A stretch of 64,000 nt of DNA. Origin: HXMU1420-2 sp017643305 (GTDB taxonomy: Bacteria; Pseudomonadota; Alphaproteobacteria; Rhodobacterales; Rhodobacteraceae). This document shows positions 1 to 8,963 of the stretch, piece after piece. The position numbers and the translations under genes were made by a program. The stretch spans positions 3,968,001-4,032,000 of the forward strand of contig OZ244249.1 of NCBI GenBank assembly GCA_965217135.1, written 5' to 3'. Position 1 is the first letter of the stretch. Each line of letters opens with the position of its first letter. The notes beneath the pieces were generated by a model. It saw only the letters and a program-made list of their open reading frames with translations. It ran no database searches and was not told the DNA's origin.

Positions 1-199
1 AAACGCGCTTGCCCTGCTCAGCCATGACGTGGCTGAGGTTGGCCAGCGTGAAGGACTTACCAATGCCACCCTTTCCATAGATCGCGATGATCTGAGTTTT
101 CTTCATTTCGCCTGCCGGCAGAACATCCGCCAGATCCTGATGGGCTTCTTCGCGCAGACGCTCATCGAAATCTTTCAGGTTGGGCACATCGTCTTTCAT
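1..199 (-). CDS. bchX: Chlorophyllide a reductase iron protein, N-terminal part (cut by window edge)
   Basis: Only the first 66 codons are present. The protein starts MKDDVPNLKDFDERL and reaches a P-loop GKGGIGKS around residues 43-50, the ATP-binding signature of the NifH-like iron proteins. BchX donates electrons to BchYZ in the reduction of chlorophyllide a on the way to bacteriochlorophyll a. Its ATG overlaps the TGA of bchC as ATGA, so the two are translationally coupled. The order crtE-crtF-bchC-bchX is the usual purple-bacterial one, which predicts bchY, bchZ and puf genes beyond the left edge. Identification rests on the P-loop, the N-terminal sequence and the context. Confidence 0.93.
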   Translation of the reverse strand, partial: MKDDVPNLKDFDERLREEAHQDLADVLPAGEMKKTQIIAIYGKGGIGKSFTLANLSHVMAEQGKRV

Positions 200-1134
200 G
201 TCCCCTCCCAATCGAGAACCAGTTTCAAACAAGTTGGATCTTCAAAGGCTGTGCTATAGGCGGTCGTCGCACGTTCTGCTTTGGCGATGTGGCTGATCAG
301 CCCGTCCAGCGACAGCGTTCCACTTTCCACAAGCGACCGGGTCGCACGCATGTCATCTGGAGTCCATTCCGCCGCAATGCGCAGCCGCGCCTCTTTCATG
401 AACGCCGGCGGGAATGCAAAGCTGAGCGCTTGGGCATAAAACCCAGCCAGTACGATCTCACCGCCTCGCGCCAGGCGCGCGACCAGTGTGTTCAGAATGC
501 CGCTGTCGCCAGAAGCATCGTAGATACAGCCATAGTCGCGACGATCATCTGCATCGGGCGAGATCACCGCGTACCCGTTGGCCCCTTCGCGCCGAGCCGG
601 ATCGAGTTCCCAAACTACTGGGGCCGGCGCGCCAGCAGCCAACGTCAGCCGCGCAAGCAGGCGACCGACAACGCCATGACCAACAATCAATTCTGGCATT
701 AAGTGGCGAAGTCCAGCCATGGAGTGGCGGGCTGTGGCGGCCAGCGCCAGCAGTGTCATTTCGGCCGAACAGGACGCATCTATCGGTGTTACTCGGTCGG
801 CGGCGGTAACAATCCGACGGGATGAGCCACCAAAAAGACCATGCGCATCCTCATAGCAGGCGGCACCAGGCACGAAGACCATATCGCCAACCTTATGCTG
901 ACAGTCACGGCCAACTTCGACAACCTCGCCCACGGTTTCATAACCGGGGACGAGCGGATAGCCCATGCCGGGAAACGGCGGCATGTCCCCGCTCCAGAAC
1001 AGTTTTTCGGTTCCGCTGGACACAGCGGAGTAGCGCGTTTCCACCACCAAATCTGTCGATGTCGGAGCTTTCAGAGTCACCGGCGCGACCGACAAGCTCT
1101 TGGCTCCGTGCAAAATAACAGCAGGTGACTTCAC
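196..1134 (-). CDS. bchC: Bacteriochlorophyllide a dehydrogenase BchC
   Basis: This 312-residue protein belongs to the zinc-type medium-chain dehydrogenase family. It oxidises the 3-hydroxyethyl group of the bacteriochlorophyllide intermediate to the 3-acetyl group of bacteriochlorophyll a. Visible family features are the GroES-like N-terminal half (VVETRYSAVSSGTEKLFWSG) and a VGHGVVGRLLARL stretch in the nucleotide-binding half. The start is a GTG; a GGGAG lies about 12 bases upstream. Two TGT-N12-ACA operators lie 58-101 bases upstream. The stop overlaps the bchX start. The gene follows crtF on the same strand, and the operators suggest its own promoter in the crtF-bchC gap. Confidence 0.95.
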   Translation of the reverse strand: MKSPAVILHGAKSLSVAPVTLKAPTSTDLVVETRYSAVSSGTEKLFWSGDMPPFPGMGYPLVPGYETVGEVVEVGRDCQHKVGDMVFVPGAACYEDAHGLFGGSSRRIVTAADRVTPIDASCSAEMTLLALAATARHSMAGLRHLMPELIVGHGVVGRLLARLTLAAGAPAPVVWELDPARREGANGYAVISPDADDRRDYGCIYDASGDSGILNTLVARLARGGEIVLAGFYAQALSFAFPPAFMKEARLRIAAEWTPDDMRATRSLVESGTLSLDGLISHIAKAERATTAYSTAFEDPTCLKLVLDWEGT

Positions 1135-1191
1135 TGTAACAAACTCCCTGTCCCTTTCTTCTTGGCCTAAGACCTAGAAGGGATTCCATAC

Positions 1192-1209
1192 TGTCACAGT
1201 AAACTTACA
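1192..1209. promoter_or_regulatory. PpsR/CrtJ operator 1 upstream of bchC
   Basis: The sequence matches TGT-N12-ACA exactly (TGT at 1192-1194, ACA at 1207-1209). This is the consensus of PpsR/CrtJ, the redox- and light-responsive repressor of photosynthesis genes. It is the promoter-proximal member of a pair, with 8 bp between the two sites, the spacing classically bound cooperatively by PpsR. Confidence 0.82.
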
Positions 1210-1217
1210 CAAATTTC

Positions 1218-1235
1218 TGTCAACCTCAATTGACA
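1218..1235. promoter_or_regulatory. PpsR/CrtJ operator 2 upstream of bchC
   Basis: A second exact TGT-N12-ACA match (TGT 1218-1220, ACA 1233-1235). Its halves are extended, TGTCAA and TTGACA, making a good dyad. It lies between the crtF stop (1248) and operator 1, so it can control bchC-bchX without blocking crtF translation. Confidence 0.84.
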
Positions 1236-1247
1236 GTTAATGTTCGC

Positions 1248-2378
1248 TCAAGCCGACAGCGGCTTTCTGGCAAGGACCACGCGCGTGACATAGCTGCGGA
1301 TCGGGCGGGGCGCCTTGATCGCCTCAAATCCAGCGGTCGTCAGCAGGGAAGCAATGGTTTCTGCCGACCGTGTCCGCCCGGTTCCCATGGCCATTGTGTA
1401 AAGCGCAAAATACACGTCTGTGATCGGATCGGGACGCCGTCCGCCTGACATCGGCTCTGAAATCAAGATGCGGCCACCCGGAGGCAAAGCGGCATAGACC
1501 TTGGCCAACAGATTGCGCACCGTATCTTCGCCGTGATCGTAAAGCACGCGAACCAGGCTGATCGTATCCGCCCCTGATGGCAGAGCGTCGGCTTTGAAGC
1601 TACCATCAACCTGCGCCACTCGTTGCGTCAGCCCGGCCTGCGCCAGATTCGCCTGCGCGGCGGCCCGGGTCTGGGGCAGGTCAAACAGCGTTAGACCAAT
1701 CCTGTCATAGCGGGCCGCCACCGCGCTGAGAAACGCGCCACTGCCCCCACCCACATCCATGAGATGCCGAACAGATTCCAGACGTACCTGTCGCAGCGTG
1801 TCCTCGGCCACCAGCGCCTGGCTTTGCGCCATCAGGTGAGAATAGCGCGCGGCTTCACCCTGCCCCACCACATCGGGGTTCAGGACATATGGCCAGAACT
1901 GTGACAAGGCCGTATCGGTCCTGCCCTGTATCAAGCCCACCGGATCCTCCAGATCCCGTAGAAACGCAGCGTGATGCAGGATCATATCGGTTAGGCCCGG
2001 GACCCCGCGCAGCGCCGCGCCCTTACGCGACAGACAATAGACGCCACCCGAGCGCCGTCGCAGCAGCTGCAACGCTGCCCCGGCCTGAAGGAACACAGCA
2101 AGCCGATCGGGGTCCACCCCCAGCTCTGCGCCAAGCGCATCAGCTGTCATACCACCAACCGCAAGGCGATCGAACACGTTCAACTGCACCAGTGCCGTGA
2201 CCACCTGACTGGATACAAACCCCTGAATAATCTGGAAAATCTCAGCGCCATCCCGGCGCGCAAACCAGCGCGCCACGGGCAAATGCGCCAGACGGGACTG
2301 GATGTCAGGCCGCGCTATCAGGTCGTTGACTGATGCCTCCAGCGACCCAAACCATGGCCCAGCCAGCGCCCACGCCAT
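1248..2378 (-). CDS. crtF: Demethylspheroidene O-methyltransferase CrtF
   Basis: CrtF uses S-adenosylmethionine to methylate the tertiary hydroxyl of demethylspheroidene, giving the 1-methoxy group of spheroidene. The 376-residue protein has the hydroxyneurosporene methyltransferase layout: an N-terminal winged-helix dimerisation part (FQIIQGFVSSQVVTALVQLN) and a C-terminal SAM domain with the glycine-rich motif DVGGGSGAFLSAV. It begins two bases after the crtE stop and so belongs to the crtE-crtF operon. Length and neighbours fit the family. Confidence 0.94.
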   Translation of the reverse strand: MAWALAGPWFGSLEASVNDLIARPDIQSRLAHLPVARWFARRDGAEIFQIIQGFVSSQVVTALVQLNVFDRLAVGGMTADALGAELGVDPDRLAVFLQAGAALQLLRRRSGGVYCLSRKGAALRGVPGLTDMILHHAAFLRDLEDPVGLIQGRTDTALSQFWPYVLNPDVVGQGEAARYSHLMAQSQALVAEDTLRQVRLESVRHLMDVGGGSGAFLSAVAARYDRIGLTLFDLPQTRAAAQANLAQAGLTQRVAQVDGSFKADALPSGADTISLVRVLYDHGEDTVRNLLAKVYAALPPGGRILISEPMSGGRRPDPITDVYFALYTMAMGTGRTRSAETIASLLTTAGFEAIKAPRPIRSYVTRVVLARKPLSA

Positions 2379-2380
2379 GG

Positions 2381-3250
2381 TTATACACGCGCCACCGACG
2401 GCACCATCGGGGTCAGCGCCTCGGCCTGTTTGCGCACGAGCTGCGCCAGCATCGCCTCACCCGGGCAGGAGGGGATCGAGGCAATTGCCCCGCTCAGAAT
2501 ATCGGTCAGCCGGGTCACAGCGCCCCGCACCCCCAACTGGTCCACCGCATTGGGCCGGGCGTTGATGTTGTCCTGCCCTACGGGCTTGCCCAGTGTTTCT
2601 TCGTCACACAGAGCGTCACGCAAATCATCGGCGACCTGATAGGCCTCTCCGATTCGGGCGCCCAATTCTTCCCATTGCTCAGGATCATGGCCAGCTGCCG
2701 CTGCGCCCATCTGTGTGGCCGCTACAAAAAGCGCGCCGGTCTTGGAGCGATGATAGGCGCTCAGATCAATTTCGGACTCACTTTCCCAGCCTTGCCCGGC
2801 GCAGATGCCATGCGGCATCCCAGTCTGCCGAGCCAGAATTCCCAGCAAGGCCAGAGCACGTTCGGCATCCACAGCGCCGGCGCGCGTCAACACATCAAAG
2901 GCCATGACAATCAGGCTGTCACCTGTCAGCACAGCCAAGGGCTCAGAATATGCCAGATGCACAGTCGGCTTGCCCCGGCGAATATCCGCATTGTCGAAAC
3001 AGGGCAGGTCGTCATGCACAAGGCTGGCGCAATGGATGATTTCCAGTGCAGCCGCGGCTGCATCGGCCATCTGGGGCTTGTCGTCCCCACAAGCAAGTGC
3101 AACCGACAACAAGATGGTCGGTCTTACCCGCGCCCCACCCGGCAGAACTGCATGTTCCAGCGCCTGGGCCAGCTTGACCGGAGAGGGCTGAGATTGCGCC
3201 CGCAGAATGCTCTGCTCGACGGCTGTTTTGATCCGAGAATTCAGGTCCAT
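2381..3250 (-). CDS. crtE: Geranylgeranyl diphosphate synthase CrtE
   Basis: This 289-residue trans-prenyltransferase makes the C20 precursor for carotenoids and the bacteriochlorophyll tail. The first aspartate-rich motif reads HDDLPCFDNADIRRGKPT and the second VADDLRDALCDEE, both needed to hold Mg-diphosphate. It is the first gene of the leftward crtE-crtF-bchC-bchX group. Its start lies 45 bases from a TGT-N12-ACA operator shared with the divergent crtD, so repression by PpsR of both directions is likely. Confidence 0.95.
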   Translation of the reverse strand: MDLNSRIKTAVEQSILRAQSQPSPVKLAQALEHAVLPGGARVRPTILLSVALACGDDKPQMADAAAAALEIIHCASLVHDDLPCFDNADIRRGKPTVHLAYSEPLAVLTGDSLIVMAFDVLTRAGAVDAERALALLGILARQTGMPHGICAGQGWESESEIDLSAYHRSKTGALFVAATQMGAAAAGHDPEQWEELGARIGEAYQVADDLRDALCDEETLGKPVGQDNINARPNAVDQLGVRGAVTRLTDILSGAIASIPSCPGEAMLAQLVRKQAEALTPMVPSVARV

Positions 3251-3294
3251 ATTTAATCACCCGCGCAGAGCGTCCATTTAAGATGACACGTCAG

Positions 3295-3333
3295 TGTAAA
3301 TTATACTGGACAGTTGTGTTGTCTGAGTCAACA
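3295..3333. promoter_or_regulatory. PpsR/CrtJ operator region between crtE and crtD
   Basis: An exact TGT-N12-ACA site spans 3295-3312. Four bases further is a second dyad, TGTTG-N7-CAACA (3317-3333), whose TGT and ACA are 11 rather than 12 bases apart. The region lies in the divergent crtE/crtD gap. The first site is well supported; the second is an off-spacing candidate. Confidence 0.72.
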
Positions 3334-3340
3334 ATTCCGC

Positions 3341-4876
3341 ATGCCCCGGTCGCAGAAACATATCGGTCAGGCGATTGTCGTCGGCGCGGGAATTGCCGGA
3401 TTATGCGCCGCTGCCCGGCTGTGCGCAGCGGGCTTTGGCGTGACCGTTATCGAACAGGCCTCGGCCCCGGGCGGCAAAATCCGCTCAGTTCCGTCGCCTG
3501 CCGGACCCGTGGATGCCGGGCCAACGGTGATGACATTAAAACCAGTATTTGACGATGTGTTTCGCTGCCTTGGCGAAAAACTGGACGACCATCTGCAGAT
3601 TGAGAAATGCGAAACGATTGCGCGCCATGTCTGGCCGGATGGCAGTCAGCTGGATCTATCCCATGACCCGGCCGCAAACATCACAGCCATCGGGGCGTTT
3701 TCAGACAGCGCAAATGCCGACGCCTTTGAACACTTTCACTGCGAAACACGCGCGCTTTATGACACGTTCCGTAGCCCGATGATGGAGACACCCGAACCCT
3801 CCCTGCCCGCGCTGGGGGCGGCGGTGATGCGCAAGCCAGCGCTGCTGCGGGCCATAGCGCCGGGTCAGACGCTGGACACGCGGTTATCTACGTTGTTTTC
3901 CGACCGCCGTCTGGTGCAACTGTTCGGGCGCTACGCAACCTATGTAGGTGGATCCCCGTTTGAGGCCCCTGCCTTGCTGGGCCTGATATGGCAGGCCGAG
4001 GCCGCAGGCGTTTGGACCATCCCCGGCGGGATGGCGCAGCTGCCGCTGGCGATCGAAGCGCTGTGTATCCGGCACGGGGTCACGTTTCTGTACAACAGCG
4101 TTGTCACCCGGCTGAAAACCAATGACGACGCAGGCCCGACGGTCATTCTGGACGGTGGCCGCACGCTCAAGCCCGATGTCGTTGTGTTCAACGGCGATCC
4201 CCGCGCCCTGGCTAAAGGTGCGCTTGGCCCGGATGTGGCAGGCGTCGCATCAGACACACGCACTGCGCCCCGCAGCCTGTCTGCTCTGGTCTGGAGCTTT
4301 GCCGCTAAGGCCAGCGGTTTCGACCTGTCGCATCACAATGTATTCTTTTCCGCCGACAACGCCCGCGAATTCAGCGAGCTTGCCAATGGCCACCCGCCCA
4401 GCGCGCCAACACTTTACGTTTGCGCCCAGGACCGCAACCGGCATGGGCCAGCGCCCAGCGGGTCCGAGCGGTTTGAAATTATCATCAACGCTCCCGCACT
4501 CAGCACCGCGCGCAACCCCGAACTGGACTTTGAGACATGGCAAAACCGCACCTTCCAGACACTGGCCCAATTCGGTCTGACCTTCGATCCGCTGCCGGGG
4601 CCGCAGGCCCTGACCCAGCCCAGCGATTTCGCCAGCCTTTTTCCGGAGAGCCTCGGCTCCCTATACGGGCAGAGCCCGCATGGCATGACCGCCAGTCTGA
4701 AACGTCCACGCGCGAAGACCTCGGTCCCGGGTCTGTATCTTGCGGGCGGAGGGGCACACCCGGGAGCGGGTATTCCGATGGCTGCACTCTCCGCACGGCA
4801 CGCGGTCGAAACGATCATGAAAGACCGCACTTCGCGCTTCGCGTCCCGCCAAACGGCTATGCATGGTGGTATATAG
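3341..4876 (+). CDS. crtD: Hydroxyneurosporene desaturase CrtD
   Basis: CrtD is an FAD-dependent desaturase that introduces the C3,4 double bond in 1-hydroxyneurosporene-type carotenoids. The protein opens with the Rossmann motif AIVVGAGIAGLCAAARL and ends with the family's GGGAHPGAGIPMAALSARH. The ATG at 3341 is chosen over an upstream TTG at 3314, which would sit almost on the PpsR operator. The 3' end overlaps the crtC frame by about 60 bases. Length (511 residues) is normal for phytoene desaturase relatives. Confidence 0.93.
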   Translation: MPRSQKHIGQAIVVGAGIAGLCAAARLCAAGFGVTVIEQASAPGGKIRSVPSPAGPVDAGPTVMTLKPVFDDVFRCLGEKLDDHLQIEKCETIARHVWPDGSQLDLSHDPAANITAIGAFSDSANADAFEHFHCETRALYDTFRSPMMETPEPSLPALGAAVMRKPALLRAIAPGQTLDTRLSTLFSDRRLVQLFGRYATYVGGSPFEAPALLGLIWQAEAAGVWTIPGGMAQLPLAIEALCIRHGVTFLYNSVVTRLKTNDDAGPTVILDGGRTLKPDVVVFNGDPRALAKGALGPDVAGVASDTRTAPRSLSALVWSFAAKASGFDLSHHNVFFSADNAREFSELANGHPPSAPTLYVCAQDRNRHGPAPSGSERFEIIINAPALSTARNPELDFETWQNRTFQTLAQFGLTFDPLPGPQALTQPSDFASLFPESLGSLYGQSPHGMTASLKRPRAKTSVPGLYLAGGGAHPGAGIPMAALSARHAVETIMKDRTSRFASRQTAMHGGI

Positions 4877-5751
4877 ACGGCATCAGCGACGATGGCAGCC
4901 GGGCGATTTCCATCATCGCCTTTATCGGGTCGGTGTTTTCGCCATGGTATCGGTGGTCGGGGCGCAAGGACCCGGAAAACCACTGCTGTATCAATGTGGC
5001 CACCTATGGTCCAGGCGGTCGGTTCACAATGACAGACCGGGGACGATCAGCCCTACGGCTCACCTCGACGACCATGAACGTGGGCCCGTCTGCCCTGCAC
5101 TGGAGCAACGGACGGCTGGAGATCGACATCAACGAGATGGGCGCGCTGCCGATTGTTGCCCCGGTTCGGGGGCGCGTCACGTTGCACGCGCCGCAGGTGA
5201 CTGGGGTTGAGCTGCCGTTGACCCCGGATGGCGCGCATATCTGGCGCCCCTTTGCCCCGACCGCACGTATTGACGTAGACTTGGAGAAACGCGGCTGGTC
5301 TTGGTCCGGTCATGGCTATTTCGATGCCAATTTCGGCACCCGCGCGCTGGAAGAAGATTTTGCCTATTGGACCTGGGGCCGTTTCCCAACCAAGGACGGC
5401 AGCACCTGTTTCTACGATGCTGAACGGTTGAATGGTACGAGGTTAAGCCGCGCCATTGTCTTCCCGCATAACGGCCCACCGCGCGAGGTGCCGCCATTTG
5501 CGCAAACCCACATGCCTCGCAACCTATGGGCTGTGCGGCGCGACGCCCGCGCCGATGCGGGCACGCAGCCAAGGGTGGTCATGAACATGCTGGAAGCGCC
5601 GTTTTACTCCCGTGCGATGGTAGAAACGCAGCTTGACGGCGAACCCACGCTGGGCGTCTATGAGGCGCTTGATCTGCGGCGGTTCCGGTCCCCCTGGTTG
5701 AAGCCGATGCTGGCAGTCCGGGTGCCACGCCGCACGCGGTGGCATTTCTAA
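4819..5751 (+). CDS. crtC: Hydroxyneurosporene synthase CrtC (start unresolved)
   Basis: CrtC hydrates the C1,2 double bond of neurosporene-type carotenoids. Recognisable blocks are GYAWWYIDGISDDG, AFIGSVFSPWYRW and DPENHCCINVATYG near the N terminus and WGRFPTKDGSTCFYDAERL later. The coordinate given is only where CrtC-like sequence begins (ERPHFALRVPP). No ATG, GTG or TTG exists in this frame between the ATG at 4537, deep inside crtD, and a GTG at 4933 that would remove conserved sequence. The gene overlaps the crtD 3' end in another frame, so coupled initiation, a frameshift, a rare start or a sequence error must explain it. Confidence 0.82.
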   Translation, partial: ERPHFALRVPPNGYAWWYIDGISDDGSRAISIIAFIGSVFSPWYRWSGRKDPENHCCINVATYGPGGRFTMTDRGRSALRLTSTTMNVGPSALHWSNGRLEIDINEMGALPIVAPVRGRVTLHAPQVTGVELPLTPDGAHIWRPFAPTARIDVDLEKRGWSWSGHGYFDANFGTRALEEDFAYWTWGRFPTKDGSTCFYDAERLNGTRLSRAIVFPHNGPPREVPPFAQTHMPRNLWAVRRDARADAGTQPRVVMNMLEAPFYSRAMVETQLDGEPTLGVYEALDLRRFRSPWLKPMLAVRVPRRTRWHF

Positions 5752-5818
5752 AGCCCCAGAAGACCAAAGCGAACTTTGGGACTGGCACAAGCCTACAGCT
5801 GTACAGGCGCAAAAATTC

Positions 5819-6301
5819 TTAGGCCTCGATCGGCGGATTGTCCGCTACCTCGGGGTTCAGGCGCAGGACCGACCAGTTCAACGCAGCCGCGACGCTGACC
5901 CATGCCAGATAAGGCACAAACAGCATCCCGGCCAATGGTACCACAAACCACAGAGCCACTGTCGTTAACGCCACCGACACCCAAAGCGCGGCCAGCACCA
6001 CCATGCCGGCCCGGATCCGGCGCAGGCCAAAGAACACCGGCGTCCAAAGCGTATTGATCGCGATCTGCAAACCCCAAAGCGCCAGCGCCAAGCTGGCACC
6101 TTCCCGGGTCGCGGCCAGTGCACCAGCCCAGGACATGCAGATGTAAAGCGTGGTCCATGCGACCGGGAATAGCCAGTTGGGCGGGGTCCAGCCGGGTTTC
6201 TTCAACGCGCGGTACCACGCACCCGGCGGGAACATCGCTCCTGTCGCACCTGCGGCAACACAGGCAGCCATGAAAATCCCAAAATACAAGGCGAACATCA
6301 C
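5819..6301 (-). CDS. tspO: Tryptophan-rich sensory protein TspO (CrtK)
   Basis: A 160-residue membrane protein with five hydrophobic segments and the family's aromatic-rich sequence: PPGAWYRALKKPGWTPPNWLFP, cut here as two blocks, and WTTLYICMSWAGALAA. TspO binds tetrapyrroles and in Rhodobacter modulates photosynthesis gene expression in response to oxygen. Its start overlaps the crtB stop by ATGA, the usual crtI-crtB-tspO arrangement. It ends facing crtC with a short 67-base gap. Confidence 0.94.
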   Translation of the reverse strand: MMFALYFGIFMAACVAAGATGAMFPPGAWYRALKKPGWTPPNWLFPVAWTTLYICMSWAGALAATREGASLALALWGLQIAINTLWTPVFFGLRRIRAGMVVLAALWVSVALTTVALWFVVPLAGMLFVPYLAWVSVAAALNWSVLRLNPEVADNPPIEA

Positions 6302-7344
6302 TGCGTCTTTGAAGTCTGAGGCACGGGCAACATCTGCGCGCTCCGCTCAAAATCCGTTTGCCGCAGATGCGTAAAAACAGAGCAGAGTGTATCGCTCCAC
6401 TCAGCATTGCTGCGCGGCCCCTCAGCGGCAGCTTCCACCAGAAAAGCGGTTTCCGGCAAAGGGCGGGAGTATAACCGCGGTGAAGTCGGCGTGGCCATGC
6501 TCAGCCCGGTGCGTGCCAAGGACCAAGTCAGCCAGCCCAGTTTCTGCCAACTGCCAGTACGCGCCCGTTGGGACACGCTGTCATGACCGGCGCGGCGCAC
6601 CTGACCGCCGATCCCGGCGTAGACAAAACGCGCGGCATAGATGCCGGGTCTGCAGGACAGCGGCAATTGGGCGATCCCAGCTTCCGATCGTACATAGAGT
6701 TGGCGCGCTTCTGATAGCAGGCGCGCGATGCACAACCGAATGTCGGGATGCGCCTGCGGGTTAGCCATAAAAGCCTCTACATCCACATCCAGCTCTTCCA
6801 GCCAGTCAAGCGGCAGGTACATGCGGTTTTCACGCGCATCTTCGCCTACGTCACGCGCGATGTTGGTCAGTTGCATCGCCACGCCCAGATCGCAGGCCCG
6901 CGCCAGTGCATCTGCATCGCGCTGACGCATGAGAACCGCCATCATCACGCCCACCGCGCTGGCCACCCGGGCTGAATAGGCCACGAGGTCCGAAAGGGTG
7001 TCATATCGCCGTTCCATCGCGTCCCAGGCCAGCCCTTCCAGCAATGCTTCGGGCAAGGCGCGCGGCATCTCGAAATCCTCGACAATCGCGGCAAAGGCAC
7101 GGTCGGGCGGGGCGTTGCGGGGGCGGCCAGCATAGACCGCATCCAACCGTTCGCCCAACCGCAACACAGCGGCCGCTTTTTCCGCCTTGAGGTCCACTTC
7201 ATCATCTGCGAGGCGGCAGAACGCATAAAGCGCCAGTGCGGGATCACGCACCGACGGGTGCAGAAGGCGCGAGGCAGCGTGAAACGACAGCGATCCATGC
7301 CGGATCGCATCGCGGCAATAGGCCATATCATCGGGATCAATCAT
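6298..7344 (-). CDS. crtB: Phytoene synthase CrtB
   Basis: CrtB condenses two geranylgeranyl diphosphates into phytoene, the committed step of carotenoid synthesis. The squalene/phytoene synthase aspartate motifs are visible: LADDEVDLKAEK near residue 45 and NIARDVGEDARENRMYLP near residue 160. At 348 residues it has the normal size. It is coupled by ATGA overlaps to crtI upstream and tspO downstream, so the three form one leftward operon. Confidence 0.95.
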   Translation of the reverse strand: MIDPDDMAYCRDAIRHGSLSFHAASRLLHPSVRDPALALYAFCRLADDEVDLKAEKAAAVLRLGERLDAVYAGRPRNAPPDRAFAAIVEDFEMPRALPEALLEGLAWDAMERRYDTLSDLVAYSARVASAVGVMMAVLMRQRDADALARACDLGVAMQLTNIARDVGEDARENRMYLPLDWLEELDVDVEAFMANPQAHPDIRLCIARLLSEARQLYVRSEAGIAQLPLSCRPGIYAARFVYAGIGGQVRRAGHDSVSQRARTGSWQKLGWLTWSLARTGLSMATPTSPRLYSRPLPETAFLVEAAAEGPRSNAEWSDTLCSVFTHLRQTDFERSAQMLPVPQTSKTQ

Positions 7345-8891
7345 GGCACCCTCACCGGATCTGGAACAAGTTTCGACAGCACTTCGGCACTGCTCACCAC
7401 GCCGGGCAGACCCGCGCCGGGATGCGTCCCCGCGCCTACCAAAAACAGCCCCGGTATCTCTTCGCTGACGTTATGCGGGCGGAACCACGCGCTTTGAAGG
7501 ATGCGCGGTTCAATCGAAAACCCACAGCCCAGCGGCGACAGGTACCGGTCACGGAACGTATTGGGGGTGAACACTTCAGAAGCGGTCAGGTGAGCCCCCA
7601 ATCCGGGCAACAGCTGGTCTTCCAGTACCGCCTGAACCTTCTGGCGATACCGCTCGGCTTCGGTCTGCCAGTCTACGCTATCGGAATGCCCCAAGTGCGG
7701 CACAGGGCTGAGCGCATAAAACGTATCGTCGCCCTCGGGCGCAACGGTCGGGTCGTTCACCGAGGGGCGGTGCACGTATAGGCTCATGTCATCAGCCAGC
7801 GTGCCTTTCAGGAATATGTCGCGGATCAGGCCACGATATCGCGGGCCGTTGAGGATTGTGTGATGACCAACCTCTGGCCAAAGACCCCGAGTACCCTTGG
7901 TGCCAAAGTACCAGACAAACAGGCCCATCGACCATTTCGTACGCGCCAGTCGCTGGTTGGTCCACCGTCGACGAGGGTGATTGCGTAAAAGCCGTTGATA
8001 GGTGTGACCCGAATCCGCGTTTGAGACGACCAGATCAGCCGTGACCCGCTGCCCATCCGCCAATGCGATTCCCTGTACATGCCCCTGATCCACAAGAATT
8101 TCGTCAGCCTCAACGCCATACCGAACCGTGCCACCTTGCGACCGGATCACATTCTCCATCGCCCGGGCAATCGCAGCCACACCGCCGATCGGGTAATGCA
8201 CGCCAAAGGCCTTCTCCAGGTGGCTGACCAGGATGTATATCGATGTCACCCGCGTGGGGTCACCACCGATAAACAAGGGATGAAAACTGAACGCCATGCG
8301 AAGGCGCGGATCTCTAAACCGCCGCGCCGCGTGGGCATAAACCGACCGATCTGCCCGCATACGTGCAAAGGTCGGCAACACCTTGATCAAATCCCAGAGC
8401 CGATTCATCGGCCGCCGTCCCAGATCTTCGAACCCGAACTGATAGCGTGCTTCGCTGTCACGCAGGAACTTCCGGTAGCCTTTCACATCACCGGGTGACA
8501 GGCGAGCCACCTCCTTCTCCATCCGGGCTGGATCGCGATAGGCGCAGAACCGTTCCCCGTCAGGCCATAAGATTTCGTAAAAAGGATCCAGCGACACCAG
8601 ATCGACGTCTTCGCTAAAATCCCGCCCGCATGCGGCCCACAGTTCCCGGAACACTTGCGGTACGGTTACGATTGTCGGGCCAAGGTCAAACCGGTGGCCA
8701 TCTTTCCAAATCGCTGACCCGCGCCCGCCAGGACCATCCAGCCGATCCACAACAGTAACCCAATAGCCCCGCGCCCCAAGGCGCATGGCGGAGGCCAACC
8801 CGCCCAGACCTGCGCCGATCACAACCGCATGGGAACGCGCCGGGTCAATCGGCGTGGCGTTTTGAAGTATCCCAATATCCTGGCGCGTCAT
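7341..8891 (-). CDS. crtI: Phytoene desaturase CrtI
   Basis: This 516-residue FAD enzyme carries out the successive desaturations of phytoene, to neurosporene in the spheroidene pathway. The N-terminal dinucleotide motif is HAVVIGAGLGGLASAMRLGA. The C-terminal GAGTHPGAGLPGVVSSAEV is the CrtI-family FAD contact. It is the first gene of crtI-crtB-tspO and shares a 106-base regulatory gap with divergent crtA, which contains a PpsR-type operator. Confidence 0.95.
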   Translation of the reverse strand: MTRQDIGILQNATPIDPARSHAVVIGAGLGGLASAMRLGARGYWVTVVDRLDGPGGRGSAIWKDGHRFDLGPTIVTVPQVFRELWAACGRDFSEDVDLVSLDPFYEILWPDGERFCAYRDPARMEKEVARLSPGDVKGYRKFLRDSEARYQFGFEDLGRRPMNRLWDLIKVLPTFARMRADRSVYAHAARRFRDPRLRMAFSFHPLFIGGDPTRVTSIYILVSHLEKAFGVHYPIGGVAAIARAMENVIRSQGGTVRYGVEADEILVDQGHVQGIALADGQRVTADLVVSNADSGHTYQRLLRNHPRRRWTNQRLARTKWSMGLFVWYFGTKGTRGLWPEVGHHTILNGPRYRGLIRDIFLKGTLADDMSLYVHRPSVNDPTVAPEGDDTFYALSPVPHLGHSDSVDWQTEAERYRQKVQAVLEDQLLPGLGAHLTASEVFTPNTFRDRYLSPLGCGFSIEPRILQSAWFRPHNVSEEIPGLFLVGAGTHPGAGLPGVVSSAEVLSKLVPDPVRVP

Positions 8892-8963
8892 CGGACCTCG
8901 CTTCGATGTTTCACAGTCGCGACCGGTTACCGCTTAAAGAGTCTTCCGACATTCATAGAATTA

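Noticed and set aside
4537..4818. ATG at 4537 as the crtC start
   Set aside because: It would place about 94 residues of non-CrtC sequence inside crtD with no ribosome site; CrtC similarity begins only near 4819.
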